DNA from: Stictocephala bisonia
Lineage: Eukaryota > Arthropoda > Insecta > Hemiptera > Membracidae
Assembly: GCA_035578905.1 (NCBI GenBank)
Contig: JAQJVL010000111.1
Span: 1,586,413-1,650,412, forward strand
DNA length: 64,000 bases
Reading direction: 5' to 3'
Position numbers and translations under genes: made by a program. Of the stretch, positions 12,901 to 24,939 are shown piece by piece (position 1 is the stretch's first letter; every line of letters starts with the position of its first letter). The notes under the pieces are model-generated. The model searched no databases. It was not told where the DNA came from and worked only from the letters and a program-made list of their open reading frames with translations.

Positions 12901-15900
12901 TCCCTTCCCTCTCTGTAACATTGTTGCAGCAACTTCCTTCCCTCTCTGTAACATTGTCTTAGCAACTCCCTTCCCTCTCTGTAACATTGTTGCAGCAACT
13001 CCCTTCCCTCTCTGTAACATTGTCTTGGCAACTCCCTTCCCTCTCTGTAACCTTGTTGCAGCAACTCCCTTCCTTCTCTGTAACATTGTTGCAGCAATTT
13101 TCTTCCCTCTCTGTAACATTGTTGCAGCAACTTCCTTACCTCTCTGTAACATTGTCTCTTCCCTCTCTGTAATATTGTTGTGGAATGTACCTTCCTTCTC
13201 TGTAACATTGTTGCAGCAATTTTCTTCCCTCTCTGTAACATTGTTGCAGCAACTTCCTTACCTCTCTGTAACATTGTCTCTTCCCTCTCTGTAATATTGT
13301 TGTGGAATGTACCTTCCTTCTCTGTAACATTGTTGCAGCATCTTCCTTCCCTCTCTGTAACATTGTTGAAGCAACTTCCTTCCCTCTCTGTAACATTGTT
13401 GGAGCAACTTCCTTCCCACTCTGTAATATTGTTGTGGAATGTACCTTCCCTCTCTGTAACATTGTTGGAGCAAATTCCTTCTCTCTCTGTAACAGTGGTG
13501 CAGCAACTTCCTTCCCTCTCTGTAACATTGTCTTGGCAACTCCCTTCCCTCTCTGTAACATTGTTGCAGCAACTTCCTTCCCTCTCTGTAACATTGTCTT
13601 GGCAACTCCCTTCCCTCTCTGTAACATTGTTGCAGCAACTCCCTTCCCTCTCTGTAACATTGTCTTGGCAACTCCCTTCCCTCTCTGTAACATTGTTGCA
13701 GCAACTTCCTTCCCTCTCTGTAACATTGTTGGAGCAACTTCCTTCCCTCTCTTTAAAATTATTGCAACAACTTCCTTCTCTCTCTATAACACTGTTACGG
13801 CAACTCCCTTCCCTCTCTGTAACATTGTCTTGGCAACTTCCTTCCCTCTCTGTAACATTGTCTTGGCAACTCCCTTCCCTCTCTGTAACATTGTTGCAGC
13901 AACTACCTTCCCTCTCTGTAACAGTGTAGGAGCAACTCCCTTCCCTCTCTGTAACATTGTCTTGGCAACTCCCTTCCCTCTCTGTAACATTGTTGCAGCA
14001 ACTTCCTTCCCTCTCTGTAACATTGTCTTGGCTACTCCCTTCCCTCTCTGTAACATTGTTGCAGCAACTTCCTTCCCTCTCTGTAACATTGTCTTGGCAA
14101 CTCCCTTCCCTCTCTGTAACATTGTTGCAGCAACTCCCTTCCCTCTCTGTAACATTGTCTTGGCAACTCCCTTCCCTCTCTGTAACATTGTTGCAGCAAC
14201 TCCCTTCCTTCTCTGTAACATTGTTGCAGCAATTTTCTTCCCTCTCTGTAACATTGTTGCAGCAACTTCCTTACCTCTCTGTAACATTGTCTCTTCCCTC
14301 TCTGTAATATTGTTGTGGAATGTACCTTCCTTCTCTGTAACATTGTTGCAGCATCTTCCTTCCCTCTCTGTAACATTGTTGAAGCAACTTCCTTCCCTCT
14401 CTGTAACATTGTTGGAGCAACTTCCTTCCCACTCTGTAATATTGTTGTGGAATGTACCTTCCCTCTCTGTAACATTGTTGGAGCAAATTCCTTCTCTCTC
14501 TGTAACATTGTTGCAGCAACTTCCTTCCCTCTCTGTAACATTGTCTTGGCAACTCCCTTCCCTCTCTGTAACATTGTTGCAGCAACTTCCTTCCCTCTCT
14601 GTAACATTGTCTTGGCAACTCCCTTCCCTCTCTGTAACATTGTTGCAGCAACTCCCTTCCCTCTCTGTAACATTGTCTTGGCAACTCCCTTCCCTCTCTG
14701 TAACATTGTTGCAGCAACTTCCTTCCCTCTCTGTAACATTGTTGGAGCAACTTCCTTCCCTCTCTTTAAAATTATTGCGACAACTTCCTTCTCTCTCTAT
14801 AACACTGTTACGGCAACTCCCTTCCCTCTCTGTAACATTGTCTTGGCAACTTCCTTCCCTCTCTGTAACATTGTCTTGGCAACTCCCTTCCCTCTCTGTA
14901 ACATTGTTGCAGCAACTTCCTTCCCTCTCTGTAACATTGTTGGAGCAACTCCCTTCCCTCTCTGTAACATTGTTGCAGCAACTTACTTCCCTCTCTGTAA
15001 CATTGTCTTGGCAACTCCCTTCCCTCTCTGTAACATTGTTGCAGCAACTTCCTTCCCTCTCTGTAACATTGTCTTGGCAACTCCCTTCCCTCTCTGTAAC
15101 ATTGTTGCAGCAACTCCCTTCCCTCTCTGTAACATTGTCTTGGCAACTCCCTTCCCTCCCTGTAACATTGTTGTGTTAAGTCCCTTCCCTCTCTAAAACA
15201 TTGTTGGAGCAACTTCCTTCCCTCTCTTTAAAATTATTGCGACAACTTCCTTCTCTCTCTATAACACTGTTACGGCAACTCCCTTCCCTCTCTGTAACAT
15301 TGTCTTGGCAACTTCCTTCCCTCTCTGTAACATTGTCTTGGCAACTCCCTTCCCTCTCTGTAACATTGTTGCAGCTACTCCCTTCCCTCTCTGTAACATT
15401 GTCTTGGCAACTCCCTTCCCTCTCTGTAACATTGTTGCAGCAACTTCCTTCCCTCTCTGTAACATTGTTGCAGCAACTTCCTTCCCTCTCTGTAACATTG
15501 TTGCAGCAACTCCCTTCCCTCTCTGTAACATTGTTGGAGCAACTCCCTTCCCTCTCTATAACATTGTTGCAGCAACTCCCTTCCCTCTCTGTAACATTGT
15601 TGGAGCAACTCCCTTCCCTCTCTGTAACATTGTCTTGGCAACCTCATTCCCTCTCTGTAACATTGTTGCAGCAACTTCCTTCCCTCTCTGTAACATTGTT
15701 GGAGCAACTCTCTTCCCTCTCTGTAACACTGTTGCAGCAACCCCTTCCCTCTCTGTAACATTGTCTTGGCAACTTCCTTCCCTCTCTGTAACATTGTTGG
15801 AGCAACTCCCTTCCCTCTCTGTAACATTGTTGGAGCAACTCCCTTCCCTCTCTGTAACATTGTTGCAGCAACTCCCTTCCCTCTCTGTAACATTGTTGCA

Positions 15901-16399
15901 GCAACTTCCTTCCCTCTCTGTAACATTGTCTTGGCAACTCCCTTCCCTCTCTGTAACATTGTTGCAGCAACTCCCTTCCCTCTCTGTAACATTGTCTTGG
16001 CAACTCCCTTCCCTCTCTGTAACATTGTTGCAGCAACTTCCTTCCCTCTCTGTAACATTGTTGCAGCAACTTCCTTCCCTCTCTTTAAAATTATTGCGAC
16101 AACTTCCTTCTCTCTCTATAACACTGTTACGGCAACTCCCTTCCCTCTCTGTAACATTGTCTTGGCAACTTCCTTCCCTCTCTGTAACATTGTCTTGGCA
16201 ACTCCCTTCCCTCTCTGTAACATTGTTGCAGCAACTCCCTTCCCTCTCTGTAACATTGTCTTGGCAACTCCCTTCCCTCTCTGTAACATTGTTGCAGCAA
16301 CTCCCTTCCCTCTCTGTAAAATTGTCTTGGCAACTCCCTTCCTTCTCTGTAACATTGTTGCAGCAACTCCCTTCCCTCCCTGTAACATTGTTGTGTTAA

Positions 16400-19300
16400 G
16401 TCCCTTCCCTCTCTATAATATTGTTGTAGCAACTTTCCTTCCCTCTTTGTAATATTGTTGCGGCAACTCCTTCCTCTCTCTGTAACATTGTTACGGCAAC
16501 TTCCTTCCCTCTCTGTAACATTGTTGGAGCAACTTCCTTCCCTCTTTTTAACATTATTGCGACAACTTCCTTCTCTCTCTATAACACTGTTGCGGCAACT
16601 TCCTTCCCTCTTTGCAATTTTGTTGCGGCAACTCCCTTCTCTCCCTGAAACATTGTTGTGTTAAGACCCTTCCCTCTCTATAACATTGTTGTAGTAACTT
16701 CCTTCCCTCTTTGTAATATTGTTGTGGCAACTCCCTTATCTCCCTGTAACATTGTTGTTTTATGTCCCTTCCCTCTCTATAACATTGTTGTAGCAACTCC
16801 CTTCCCTCTCTGTATTATTGTTGCAGCAACTTCCTTCCCCCTCTGTAACATTGTTGTGGCAAGTCCCTTCCATCTCTATAACATTGATACGTTAAGTCCC
16901 TTCCCTCTCTGTATGATTGATACGGCAATTCTCTTCCCTCTCTGTAATATTGTTGTGGCATGTACCTTCCTTCTCTGTAACATTGTTGCAGCAACTTCCT
17001 TCCCTCTCTGTAACATTGTTGCAGCAACTTCCTTCCTTCTCTGTAACATTGTTGCAGCAACTTCCTTCCCTCTCTGTAACATTGTTGCAGCAACTTCCTT
17101 CCCTCTCTGTAACATTGTTGCGGCAACTTCCTTCCCTCTCTGTAACATTGTTGGAGCAACTTCCTTCCCTCTCTGTAACATTGTTGCGGCAACTTCCTTC
17201 CCTCTCTGTAACATTGTTGGAGCAACTTCCTTCCCTCTCTGTAACATTGTTGCGGCAACTTCCTTCCCTCTCTGTAACATTGTTGGAGCAACTTCCTTCC
17301 CTCTCTTTAACATTATTGCGGCAACTTCCTTCTCTCTCTATAACACTGTTACGGCAACTTCCTTCCCTCTTTGCAATATTGTTGCGGCAACTCCCTTCTC
17401 TCCCTGTAACATTGTTGTGTTAAGACCCTTCCCTCTCTATAACATTGTTGTAGTAACTTCCTTCCTTCTTTGTAATATTGTTGTGGCAACTCCCTTATCT
17501 CCCTGTAACATTGTTGTTTTATGTCCCTTTCCTCTCTATAACATTGTTGTAGCAACTCCCTTCCCTCTCTGTAACATTGTTGCAGCAACTTCCTTCCCTC
17601 TCTGTAACATTGTTGGAGCAACTTCCTTCCCTCTCTTTTACATTATTGCGGCAACTTCCTTTTCTCTCTATAACACTGTTACGGCAACTTCCTTCCCTCT
17701 TTGTAATATTGTTGCGGCAACTCCCTTCTCTCCCTGTAACATTGTTGTGTTAAGACCCTTCCCTCTCTATAACATTGTTGTAGTAACTCCCTTCCCTCTT
17801 TGTAATATTGTTGTGGCAACTCCCTTCTCTCCCTGTAACATTGTTGTGTTAAGACCCTTCCCTCTCTATAACATTGTTGTAGTAACTTCCTTCCCTCTTT
17901 GTAATATTGTTGCGGCAACTCCTTTCTCTCTCTGTAACATTGCTACGGCAACTCCCTTCCCTCTCTGTATTATTGTTGTGGCAAGTCCCTTCCATTTCTA
18001 TAACATTGATACGGCAAGTCCCTTCCCTCTCTGTAATATTGTTGTGGCATGTACCTTCCCTCTCTGTAACATTGTTGCAGCAACTTCCTTCCCTCTCTGT
18101 AACATTGTTGCAGCAACTCCCATCCCTCTCTGTAACATTGTCTTGGCAACTCCCTTCCCTCTCTGTAACGTTGTTGCAGGAACTCCCTTCCCTCTCTGTA
18201 ACATTGTCTTGGCAACTCCCTTCCCTCTCTGTAACATTGTTGCGGCAACTTCCTTCCCTCTCTGTAACGTTGTTGCAGCAACTTCCTTCCCTCTCTGTAA
18301 CATTGCTGGAGCAACTTCCTTCCCTCTCTTTAACATTATTGCGGCAACTTCCTTCTCTCTCTATAACACTGTTATGGCAACTTCCTTCCCTCTTTGTAAT
18401 ATTGTTGCGGCAACTCCCTTCTCTCCCTGTAACATTGTTGTGTTAAGACCCTTCCCTCTCTGTAATATTGTTGTAGTAACTTACTTCCCTCGTTGTAATA
18501 TTGTTGCGGCAACTCCTTTCTCTCTCTGTAACATTGTTGCAGCAACTTCCTTCCCTCTCTGTAACATTGTTGCAGCAACTCCCTTCCCTCTCTGTAACAT
18601 TGTTGCAGCAACTTCCTTCCCTCTCTGTAACATTGTTGGAGCAACTTCCTTCCCTCTCTTTAACATTATTGTGGCAACTTCCTTCTCTCTCTATAACACT
18701 GTTACGGCAACTTCCTTTCCTCTTTGTAATATTATTGCGGCAACTCCCTTCTCTCCTTGTAACATTGTTGTGTTAAGACCCTTCCCTCTCTGTAATATTG
18801 TTGTAGTAACTTCCTTCCCTCGTTGTAATATAGTTGCGGCAACTCCCTTCTCTCTCTGTAACATTGTTGTGTTAAGACCCTTCCCTCTCTGTAATATTGT
18901 TGTAGTAACTTCCTTCCCTCTTTGTAATATTGTTGCGGCAACTCCCTTCTCTCCCTGTAACATTGTTGTGTTAAGACCCTTTCCACTCTATAATATTGTT
19001 GTAGTAACTTCCTTCCCTCTTTGTAATATTGTTGCGGCAACTCCTTTCTCTCTCTCTCTCTGTGACACTGTTACGGCAACTCCCTTCTCTCCCTGTAACA
19101 TTGTTGTGTTAAGACCCTTTCCACTCTATAATATTGTTGTAGTAACTTCCTTCCCTCTTTGTAATATTGTTGCGGCAACTCCCTTCTCTCCCTGTAGCAT
19201 TGTTGTTTTAAGTCCCGTCCCTCTCTATAACATTGTTGTAGCAACTTCCTTCCCTCTTTGTAATATTGTTGCGGCAACTCCTTTCTCTCTCTCTCTCTGT

Positions 19301-19835
19301 AACACTGTTACGGCAACTATCTCCCCTCTCTGTAACATTGTTGTGGCAAGTCCCTTCCATCTCTATAACATTGATACGGCAAGTCCCTTCCCTCTCTGTA
19401 ACATTGTAGCGGCAACATCCTTCTCTCTCTATAACATTGTTGTGGTAATTTCCTTCCCTCTCTGTAAGATTGCTACGGCAACGTCCTTCCCACTCTGTAA
19501 CATTGTTGCGGTAACTTCGTTCTTTCTTTGTAACATTGTTTCGGTAACTGCGTTCCTTCTCTGTAACATTGTTGTGGTAACTTCCTTCCTCTCTGTAAGA
19601 TTGCTACGGCAACGTCCTTCCCACTCTGTAACATTGTTGCGGTAACTTCGTTCTTTCTTTGTAACATTGTTTCGGTAACTTCGTTCCTTCTCTGTAACTT
19701 TGTTGAGGTAACTTCCTTCCCTCTCTGTAAGATTGTTACGGCAACTCCCTTTCCTCTCTGTAACATTCTTGATGTAACTTCCTTCTTTCTCAATAACATT
19801 GTTGCGGTAAGTTGATTGACTATCTGTAACAGTGA
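16400..19835. repeat. Diverged right flank of the 33-bp array
   Basis: Units still recur every 33 bp but carry new variants: ttgtgttaagacccttccc, ttgtagtaacttccttccc and ttgcggcaactccctt, plus gatacggcaagtccc and, at the end, tcggtaacttcgttccttc. Some units contain expanded tctctctctc. The edge at 19835 is gradual, the expected pattern for an old array border. Confidence 0.85.
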
Positions 19836-20564
19836 GTGAATAGCAGCCCTAGTTCATTTCTCAATTTTGTCATACAATGCACCGCTGATATAAGTACAAT
19901 ACTTACTGTCCTTCCTATCCCGAAGAAAGTTTAACACTCATTGACATAGGATTCAATGAATTATGATTCTTAATACTAATCTTTTCACTGTTGAAGCTGT
20001 TGTTATTTGGCGATTAACGTAGCCTGTATATTTTTTGTATAGTTTAATATAAAGTTATAGGCAACATTTTCAATGGATAAATGATAATATTGAGTTCGGT
20101 TTACTTATTTTTATTTTAGGATGTTAGTTTCATAAGTAGTCATTTACACTGAAATCCACACGTAAGCTCACGAACGTTTCGTTTTTCTCCATCAATTACT
20201 CGACATTTTATAGATCCTATATATTTTTTTAACTTCATAAATTTTAAGCAGTTAAGAATCCTTAAAATATAAAACCAATAGAAAATTCATTTTTATAGTT
20301 TCTCAGATTTTTATTATTTTTTTAGATGTTGAATGATCATAAATTCATTTGAATCTGACCTAAATATAAAAACCTTCAAATTGAGCTTACCATAACTAGT
20401 TTTAACATCCCGCTTCTATTGTATATAGTTGTACCACGGCAGGTGTACTTCCTCACCTCAAGACAAGAATGTTCGACGCCAGCTACTACTCGGTCCATCG
20501 ATCACGGAGCAGCTGAACTGTGTCTCCACCGCTCGTGCTACCTTGACCTCGGACGTTCCGCGTC
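19836..20564. other. AT-rich spacer, nothing recognised
   Basis: Unique sequence with poly-T stretches. GC content rises from about 20400, where the 109-bp repeat region begins. Confidence 0.6.
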
Positions 20565-20880
20565 GCTGTCCAGTCCAGCTCACTCGACAAAAGGTTTGAT
20601 TCAATTATCTGAGTCAGTTCGATATCTGGTGGTGTGGTTCGTGTTCAGTGACTGCACAGTGTTGGTGTGAACCGCTGTCCAGACCGGCTCACTTGACAAA
20701 AGGTTTGATTAAATTACCTGAGTCAATTCGACATCCGGTGGTGTGGATTGTGTTCAGTGACTGCACAGTTTTGGTGTGACCCACTGTCCAGACCGGCTCA
20801 CTCGACAAAAGGTTTTATTCAATTACCTGAATCAGTTTCATATCTGGTGTTGTGGACTGTGTTCAGTAACTGCACAGTGT
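20565..20880. repeat. 109-bp tandem repeat, three copies
   Basis: The word gacaaaaggttt recurs at about 20586, 20695 and 20804, period 109 bp. Each unit reads through cctgagtcagttcga, ctggtg, gttcagtgactgcacagt and ccagaccggctcac. A fourth copy lies at 21528-21640, separated by a 647-bp CpG-rich segment. Confidence 0.88.
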
Positions 20881-21527
20881 TAAAACTCCCCCACACGCAG
20901 TCGAGCATGTTCGCAAGCCTGTTGGCGAGCCTGCTCGCGAATGTGCTCGGCGTTGCCCACAGACGATCGAACATGCCACAGAAGATAGATGTTAACGCTG
21001 TGGTGACTCTTTGTGGGGGTTTCATTTATTTGGAAGATGAAAAAAAAAAACGTAAGCCACGCAAAATATAGTGCATGAATTGGCTTAAAAATAGGGACAT
21101 TTTACTATTGTTAATTTATACAAAACATCAATAACTTTCATTGTAACTCCACAAGTGACACTTCGGCACTGCTTCTTCAACAAGAACAATAACACACTGA
21201 GACCCTCCCTCCGGAAGTATTGCGAATCCAAATAAAGAAAATTCTCACGGGCCAGGGGTGACCGTTGAGCTTGCTCGCGAACATGTTGGTCGTCCCCGCA
21301 GACGGCCGAGCATGTCGATCTTGGGGCTCGGGCTCGCCCGGTCCGACGAGCCGAGCGCCGAACCAATGAATAGGGTCTGTATTCATTGGCCGAACCGAAC
21401 ACGCTGGCAAGTTTGAATGCTCGTAGACCCCACACACGGGCGAGCATGTTCGCCGCCAACACCGTCAAACATGCTCGCGAACGTGTTCCCCTGTTCGTTC
21501 GCGAACGTGTTCACTGAGGGGGGCTTT
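20881..21527. mobile_element. Candidate CpG-rich insertion splitting the 109-bp repeats
   Basis: The third 109-bp unit stops at agtgt (20876-20880) and the fourth resumes at agtgt (21528-21532), consistent with a 5-bp target duplication. The ends are an imperfect inverted pair (taaaactccccc on the left; complement of the right, taaagccccccctca). The inside is unusually CpG-rich, with repeated gctcgcgaa, gttcgcgaac and gagcatgttcg words and a perfect 10-bp stem (ccaatgaata at 21363-21372, tattcattgg at 21380-21389). Open frames on both strands have biased Arg/Ala composition and no recognised domain. The transposon family was not identified. Confidence 0.45.
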
Positions 21528-21640
21528 AGTGTGACTCACTGGCCAGTCCGCTTACTCGACAAAAGGTTTGGTTCAATTAGCCTACCTGAGTCAGTTCGAA
21601 ATCCAGTGGGGTGGTCCATGTTCAATAGGGTAACATTAAT
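21528..21640. repeat. Fourth copy of the 109-bp repeat
   Basis: It matches the 20565-20880 units through cactcg-type gacaaaaggtttg, cctgagtcagttcga and the ggtgtgg/gttca portion, with a small insertion (tagcctac region). Confidence 0.75.
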
Positions 21641-22722
21641 TGTTTTGTATTTGCATTGTTACTATGGTTTGGGTAAAATTACTAATACGAAATGTATAAA
21701 AATTCCACACTTCCTGTTCCTCTATTCAAATTAGAAAAAAATAGGACTACTATTTTAGATTCTATCTCATTCAGTATGTTTTTAGTTTGGTCATACTTTT
21801 GACTTCTTAAGAGGTGATACGACTTTTTTTTAAAATAAAATTTGAATTTGTACTATAGCTATCGGTCGACAGTTAGCGGATACAGTTTGGGTTCCTGAAA
21901 AGGATTCGCTCCACACCAATAAAAGACACCATAACCGTATTACAAGCCTGACAATGGCAGGAGGTACAAAGACAGCTGCTCTGTGTCGAATGGTATCCAA
22001 TAACAGGCGCCCAATTAACAAGATGGCCGCCGGCTCTGATGAAACCTTTTCATCGTTCGTTAGTTCCGAGCGGATGTGACAATGTAATGATAGGATCGTA
22101 TAAAAAAGTAAAAGGCAGCGTGACTCGGAGAGAAATATAATTAGAGACCTATGTTTAATATATAGAGTTAGGATTACCTTGTAATAATTGTTCTCATTAT
22201 AGGTTGAAGATTATTAAGTGGCACTGGCGCCTTAATTAGAACAGGTCTTTTCAATTGCGCTTTTTTGGTTGTTTTTGAATGGGCTATTCTTAGTTCATAT
22301 AAACTATTGTTAGCTGTTACTTACCAGTTGTTTATCTGATATAAGCCTACATTATTTAAATTAATTACATACTCAACTACACCGTCATAAAAACATTTGG
22401 CTTTGAAATCAATGAGATAAAAACTTAGTGAGATATTTAAATAGTGAAACAGGGATCTTGATCTCACACATCTTGCAACAGCAAATCAATTTCGTTTCTT
22501 TCAAGTATTATATTTTTACAACGATCAAACATTAATAACATTATATAAATACAAATTAATCAACATTACATTTTCTTTGATCTTTCTCTTCTAAAAGTTG
22601 TTTTTTATATTGTTTTTGTCCATTTTTGTTTTAGTGTTACTCCTTTTGCCTCTAACTTTTATTTTCACCCAATTATTTTATATTTGCTGTACATTTATTT
22701 ATTCATGTCATTGTATTTTCAT
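21641..22722. other. Unique sequence with one promoter-like patch
   Basis: No gene recognised. The GC-richer patch 21860-22130 contains acaagatggccgcc (22017-22030), a YY1/Pho-like word, and tataaaa near 22099. Both are common motifs; no transcript start can be shown. Confidence 0.4.
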
Positions 22723-22734
22723 ACTCGAATGAAA

Positions 22735-22961
22735 ATTAAGAATGATTGATATCAAATCAATGTCCAATATGAAAAATACATTTTCACTACACTACTATGA
22801 GTTTAGCTGTTTTCGTTATGTGTTTACAACCTGCGAAACATCATATTTTCAACAGCTGTCTATTGTTTACTACCGAAAGTAACATTGTTTACAACTGAAA
22901 ATTTTCCACAGTCAACAACACCTGTTTTTATTCCGTAGTGTAGTGAAAAGTATCGTTCAAA
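22735..22961. mobile_element. Small palindromic MITE-like element
   Basis: A perfect 15-bp inverted pair, ttttcactacactac (22781-22795) and gtagtgtagtgaaaa (22935-22949), extends outward imperfectly (ATAC). The 12-mer actcgaatgaaa is directly repeated on both sides (22723-22734 and 22962-22973). It has no coding capacity. The family is unassigned; the limits are set between the direct repeats. Confidence 0.45.
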
Positions 22962-22973
22962 ACTCGAATGAAA

Positions 22974-24209
22974 GTGTTTTGTATGTTCTCAACCATTCGA
23001 AGTGCTCGACAAGTCTCGCACTTCAAACATATGGTCTCGAACATGCAAAACCCCACTTTCCACTCTTGTTATGAAATACACCATTTCCGTAAGAGCAACT
23101 TGAAGAAAAAAACGACAAAATGGTACTACAAAAGTAATAGAACTATAAAGATAATTTGATATGGAAAAATAGTAGACTGGGATATTCGGGTTACTTGATA
23201 GGAAGCAGCAATAACAATTCTAAACTTAGAAAAATAATAACAAGCTAAGAAATCTTATTATAATTCTAAATAAAAAAGCAAAATTATAGAGCAATATAAA
23301 CAGTTTGTGTGTGTACAAAAGTATCTAAGGTATCGGCAGCATAATAAACTCATAAACTTGAACAGAAAGACCAATGTTCTTTGAGTTGCAAGGTTAGCCA
23401 GCTGAAGGTTGGATATCTTGTGCATACACATCCCCGAACTGGAAGCCAACCTTGACTTTCATAGGCTTATTATGTGTTTTCGATTAAACTCCCTTGCACT
23501 TAAAATAATGTTTAAACATTTCGGGAAATCATTAACGAACAAAGGCCATCTAAAGTAAATACATATAACACTTCCTTACTTCCTGTATCCTGGGGTCCTG
23601 GGGACTTCATCGTCAATCCAAATTAGTTTCTAACATCTTCAATGTTCAATGGGTAATTGAGTATATTACCAGTAATATTCAATTACAGCAAGATGATGAC
23701 AATATAAACAGTGATTCTTATTCTTTTTTGACGTCGCATTGATTGAATATTCGGATTATTGTTCAAAATCAAGATTTTGTATTTCCAAAAACAAAAGAAT
23801 GAGTGCTAAGAGAGATTATGTCAGTAAAACCTTAACCAACTTCAGGACATGATAGCATTCCTTCAAAGCTGCTGAGAAAAAATCTGATTTCTGAGCCATG
23901 ACTTATCAAAAAATTCTCTCAGTCCTAACCTCTTCCTACTTTATATAACAACACTCTTATCAGTTCAAAACGCAACCGTTCGTTTATTTGCTGATAGCAT
24001 GTCAGTATCCGTATTCGCCCTATGCCTTCATGAGCTAGAAGTACAGTAAAAGCGTTTGAGGGCACTTTTATAGTGGTTTGATCGTAATAATGGTTATTCT
24101 GAGCAGGACTAAGAAACTTATAATTGATTTTAAAATTTAGAGCCAAAATAATATTCTTACATATGAAATGCCGACACAACTTTGTTGGTATTTTAAGGCG
24201 AATATGAAT
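22974..24209. other. AT-rich unique sequence, no gene recognised
   Basis: Frames of 63 codons (for example the minus strand at 23258-23449) have no recognisable similarity and no convincing splice context. Confidence 0.5.
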
Positions 24210-24380
24210 GGTTATATGAGTGAAGAATGAGTGTGGATGAGTGTAGTCTGGTTACTAACTCAGTTCAACTGTTCCTCAGAAAGGGCAATTTATAAATAGC
24301 CCAACAGTCAGGGCAACTAAAGGACATACAGCTTTACGTGGAACCCGAACCACGTAGTGCTGGTCTGATTTTCAACTAAT
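24210..24380. repeat. Dispersed repeat, copy 1
   Basis: It shares an ordered series of words with 35430-35600: gagtgt..aagtgtagt, ggttactaact, ttataaatagcccaacagtc/ttcataacccaatagcc, agggcaact, ggacatacagct/ggatacggacagct, gaaccacgta/gaaccatgta and ggtctgat. Divergence is substantial. The family was not identified. Confidence 0.5.
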
Positions 24381-24797
24381 TGACAAGCCTGATACTCAAT
24401 TATCTCCCCCACACAACATCCGCACAATGATTAACACCCAACATGGACACCCCAGATTTCTCTAGTAGTGTCCACGCCGATAGCAACCATTAAGCGGACG
24501 CCATGCCGGTATTAAGAGGACCGATCATCCAACCTATCGCCTACAATCTCCCAAACACTTTGTCCCCATGTAGCTGGGTTACAGCACTGCGCCACCAGTG
24601 CCAACACAGTAAAAACAACACACATTTTAAAAATTGATAATAGTTTGTTAGACTCAAGTCCCCGCATCACATTCCTCGGCCAAAATATTAATAAATGAAT
24701 GAATTTTATTATCCATCTAGATGATATTTTGGCATTTCTTCTGATTTTTTTTCTTTTCATGCTTATCTAAATTTTCTAACTCAGATCTTTTACTTAC

Positions 24798-24855
24798 AGC
24801 ATATTGTGGTTTTGGTTTATCCATTCGTAATCTGATGTTGTCTGGGAACATGAAT
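24798..24855 (-). CDS. Candidate 58-bp coding exon, unknown protein
   Basis: On the minus strand, the acceptor ttgagtccttgcag (ends 24856) precedes 58 bp that stay open in one frame (FMFPDNIRLRMDKPKPQYA), followed by the strong donor GCT/gtaagt (24797-24792). The frame begins with one base completing a codon and ends on a codon boundary. The context is AT-rich intron-like sequence, and a retrotransposon endonuclease fragment lies just upstream on the same strand. I do not recognise the protein. The call rests on two consensus splice sites and a non-repetitive, charged peptide; a chance occurrence is possible. Confidence 0.35.
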
Positions 24856-24939
24856 CTGCAAGGACTCAATTTATGTTCAGACTTCACAAAACAAAAAACT
24901 GTTAGAACATTTTTATTGAAGAAATAATTTCAAAAGATT

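Larger units (their letters stand above)
6205..19835. repeat. Giant 33-bp satellite array (about 400 units)
   Basis: The unit is cttccctctctgtaacattg plus either ttgcagcaactt, ttggagcaactc or tcttggcaactcc, all 33 bp, and the classes often alternate as 66-bp dimers. Occasional 23-bp units lack ten bases. The plus strand is a pyrimidine-rich tract each period; the minus strand carries acagagaggg. Because 33 bp equals 11 codons, all strands keep long frames (up to 1,097 codons at 9669-12962) that merely repeat peptides such as CNIVAATSFPL, LPSLSVTLLQQ or MLQRGKEVAAT. These are not supported as genes. Divergence rises towards the right edge (from about 16400). Confidence 0.97.

Noticed and set aside
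6205..19835. Long open frames (up to 1,097 codons) inside the 33-bp array as collagen-like or repeat proteins
   Set aside because: Open in several frames on both strands, explained by a unit of 11 codons with no stop. No start/stop or splice logic separates one frame from the others.
6205..19835. CRISPR-like array
   Set aside because: Units are contiguous and all similar; there are no unique spacers, no leader and no cas genes, and the setting is eukaryotic.
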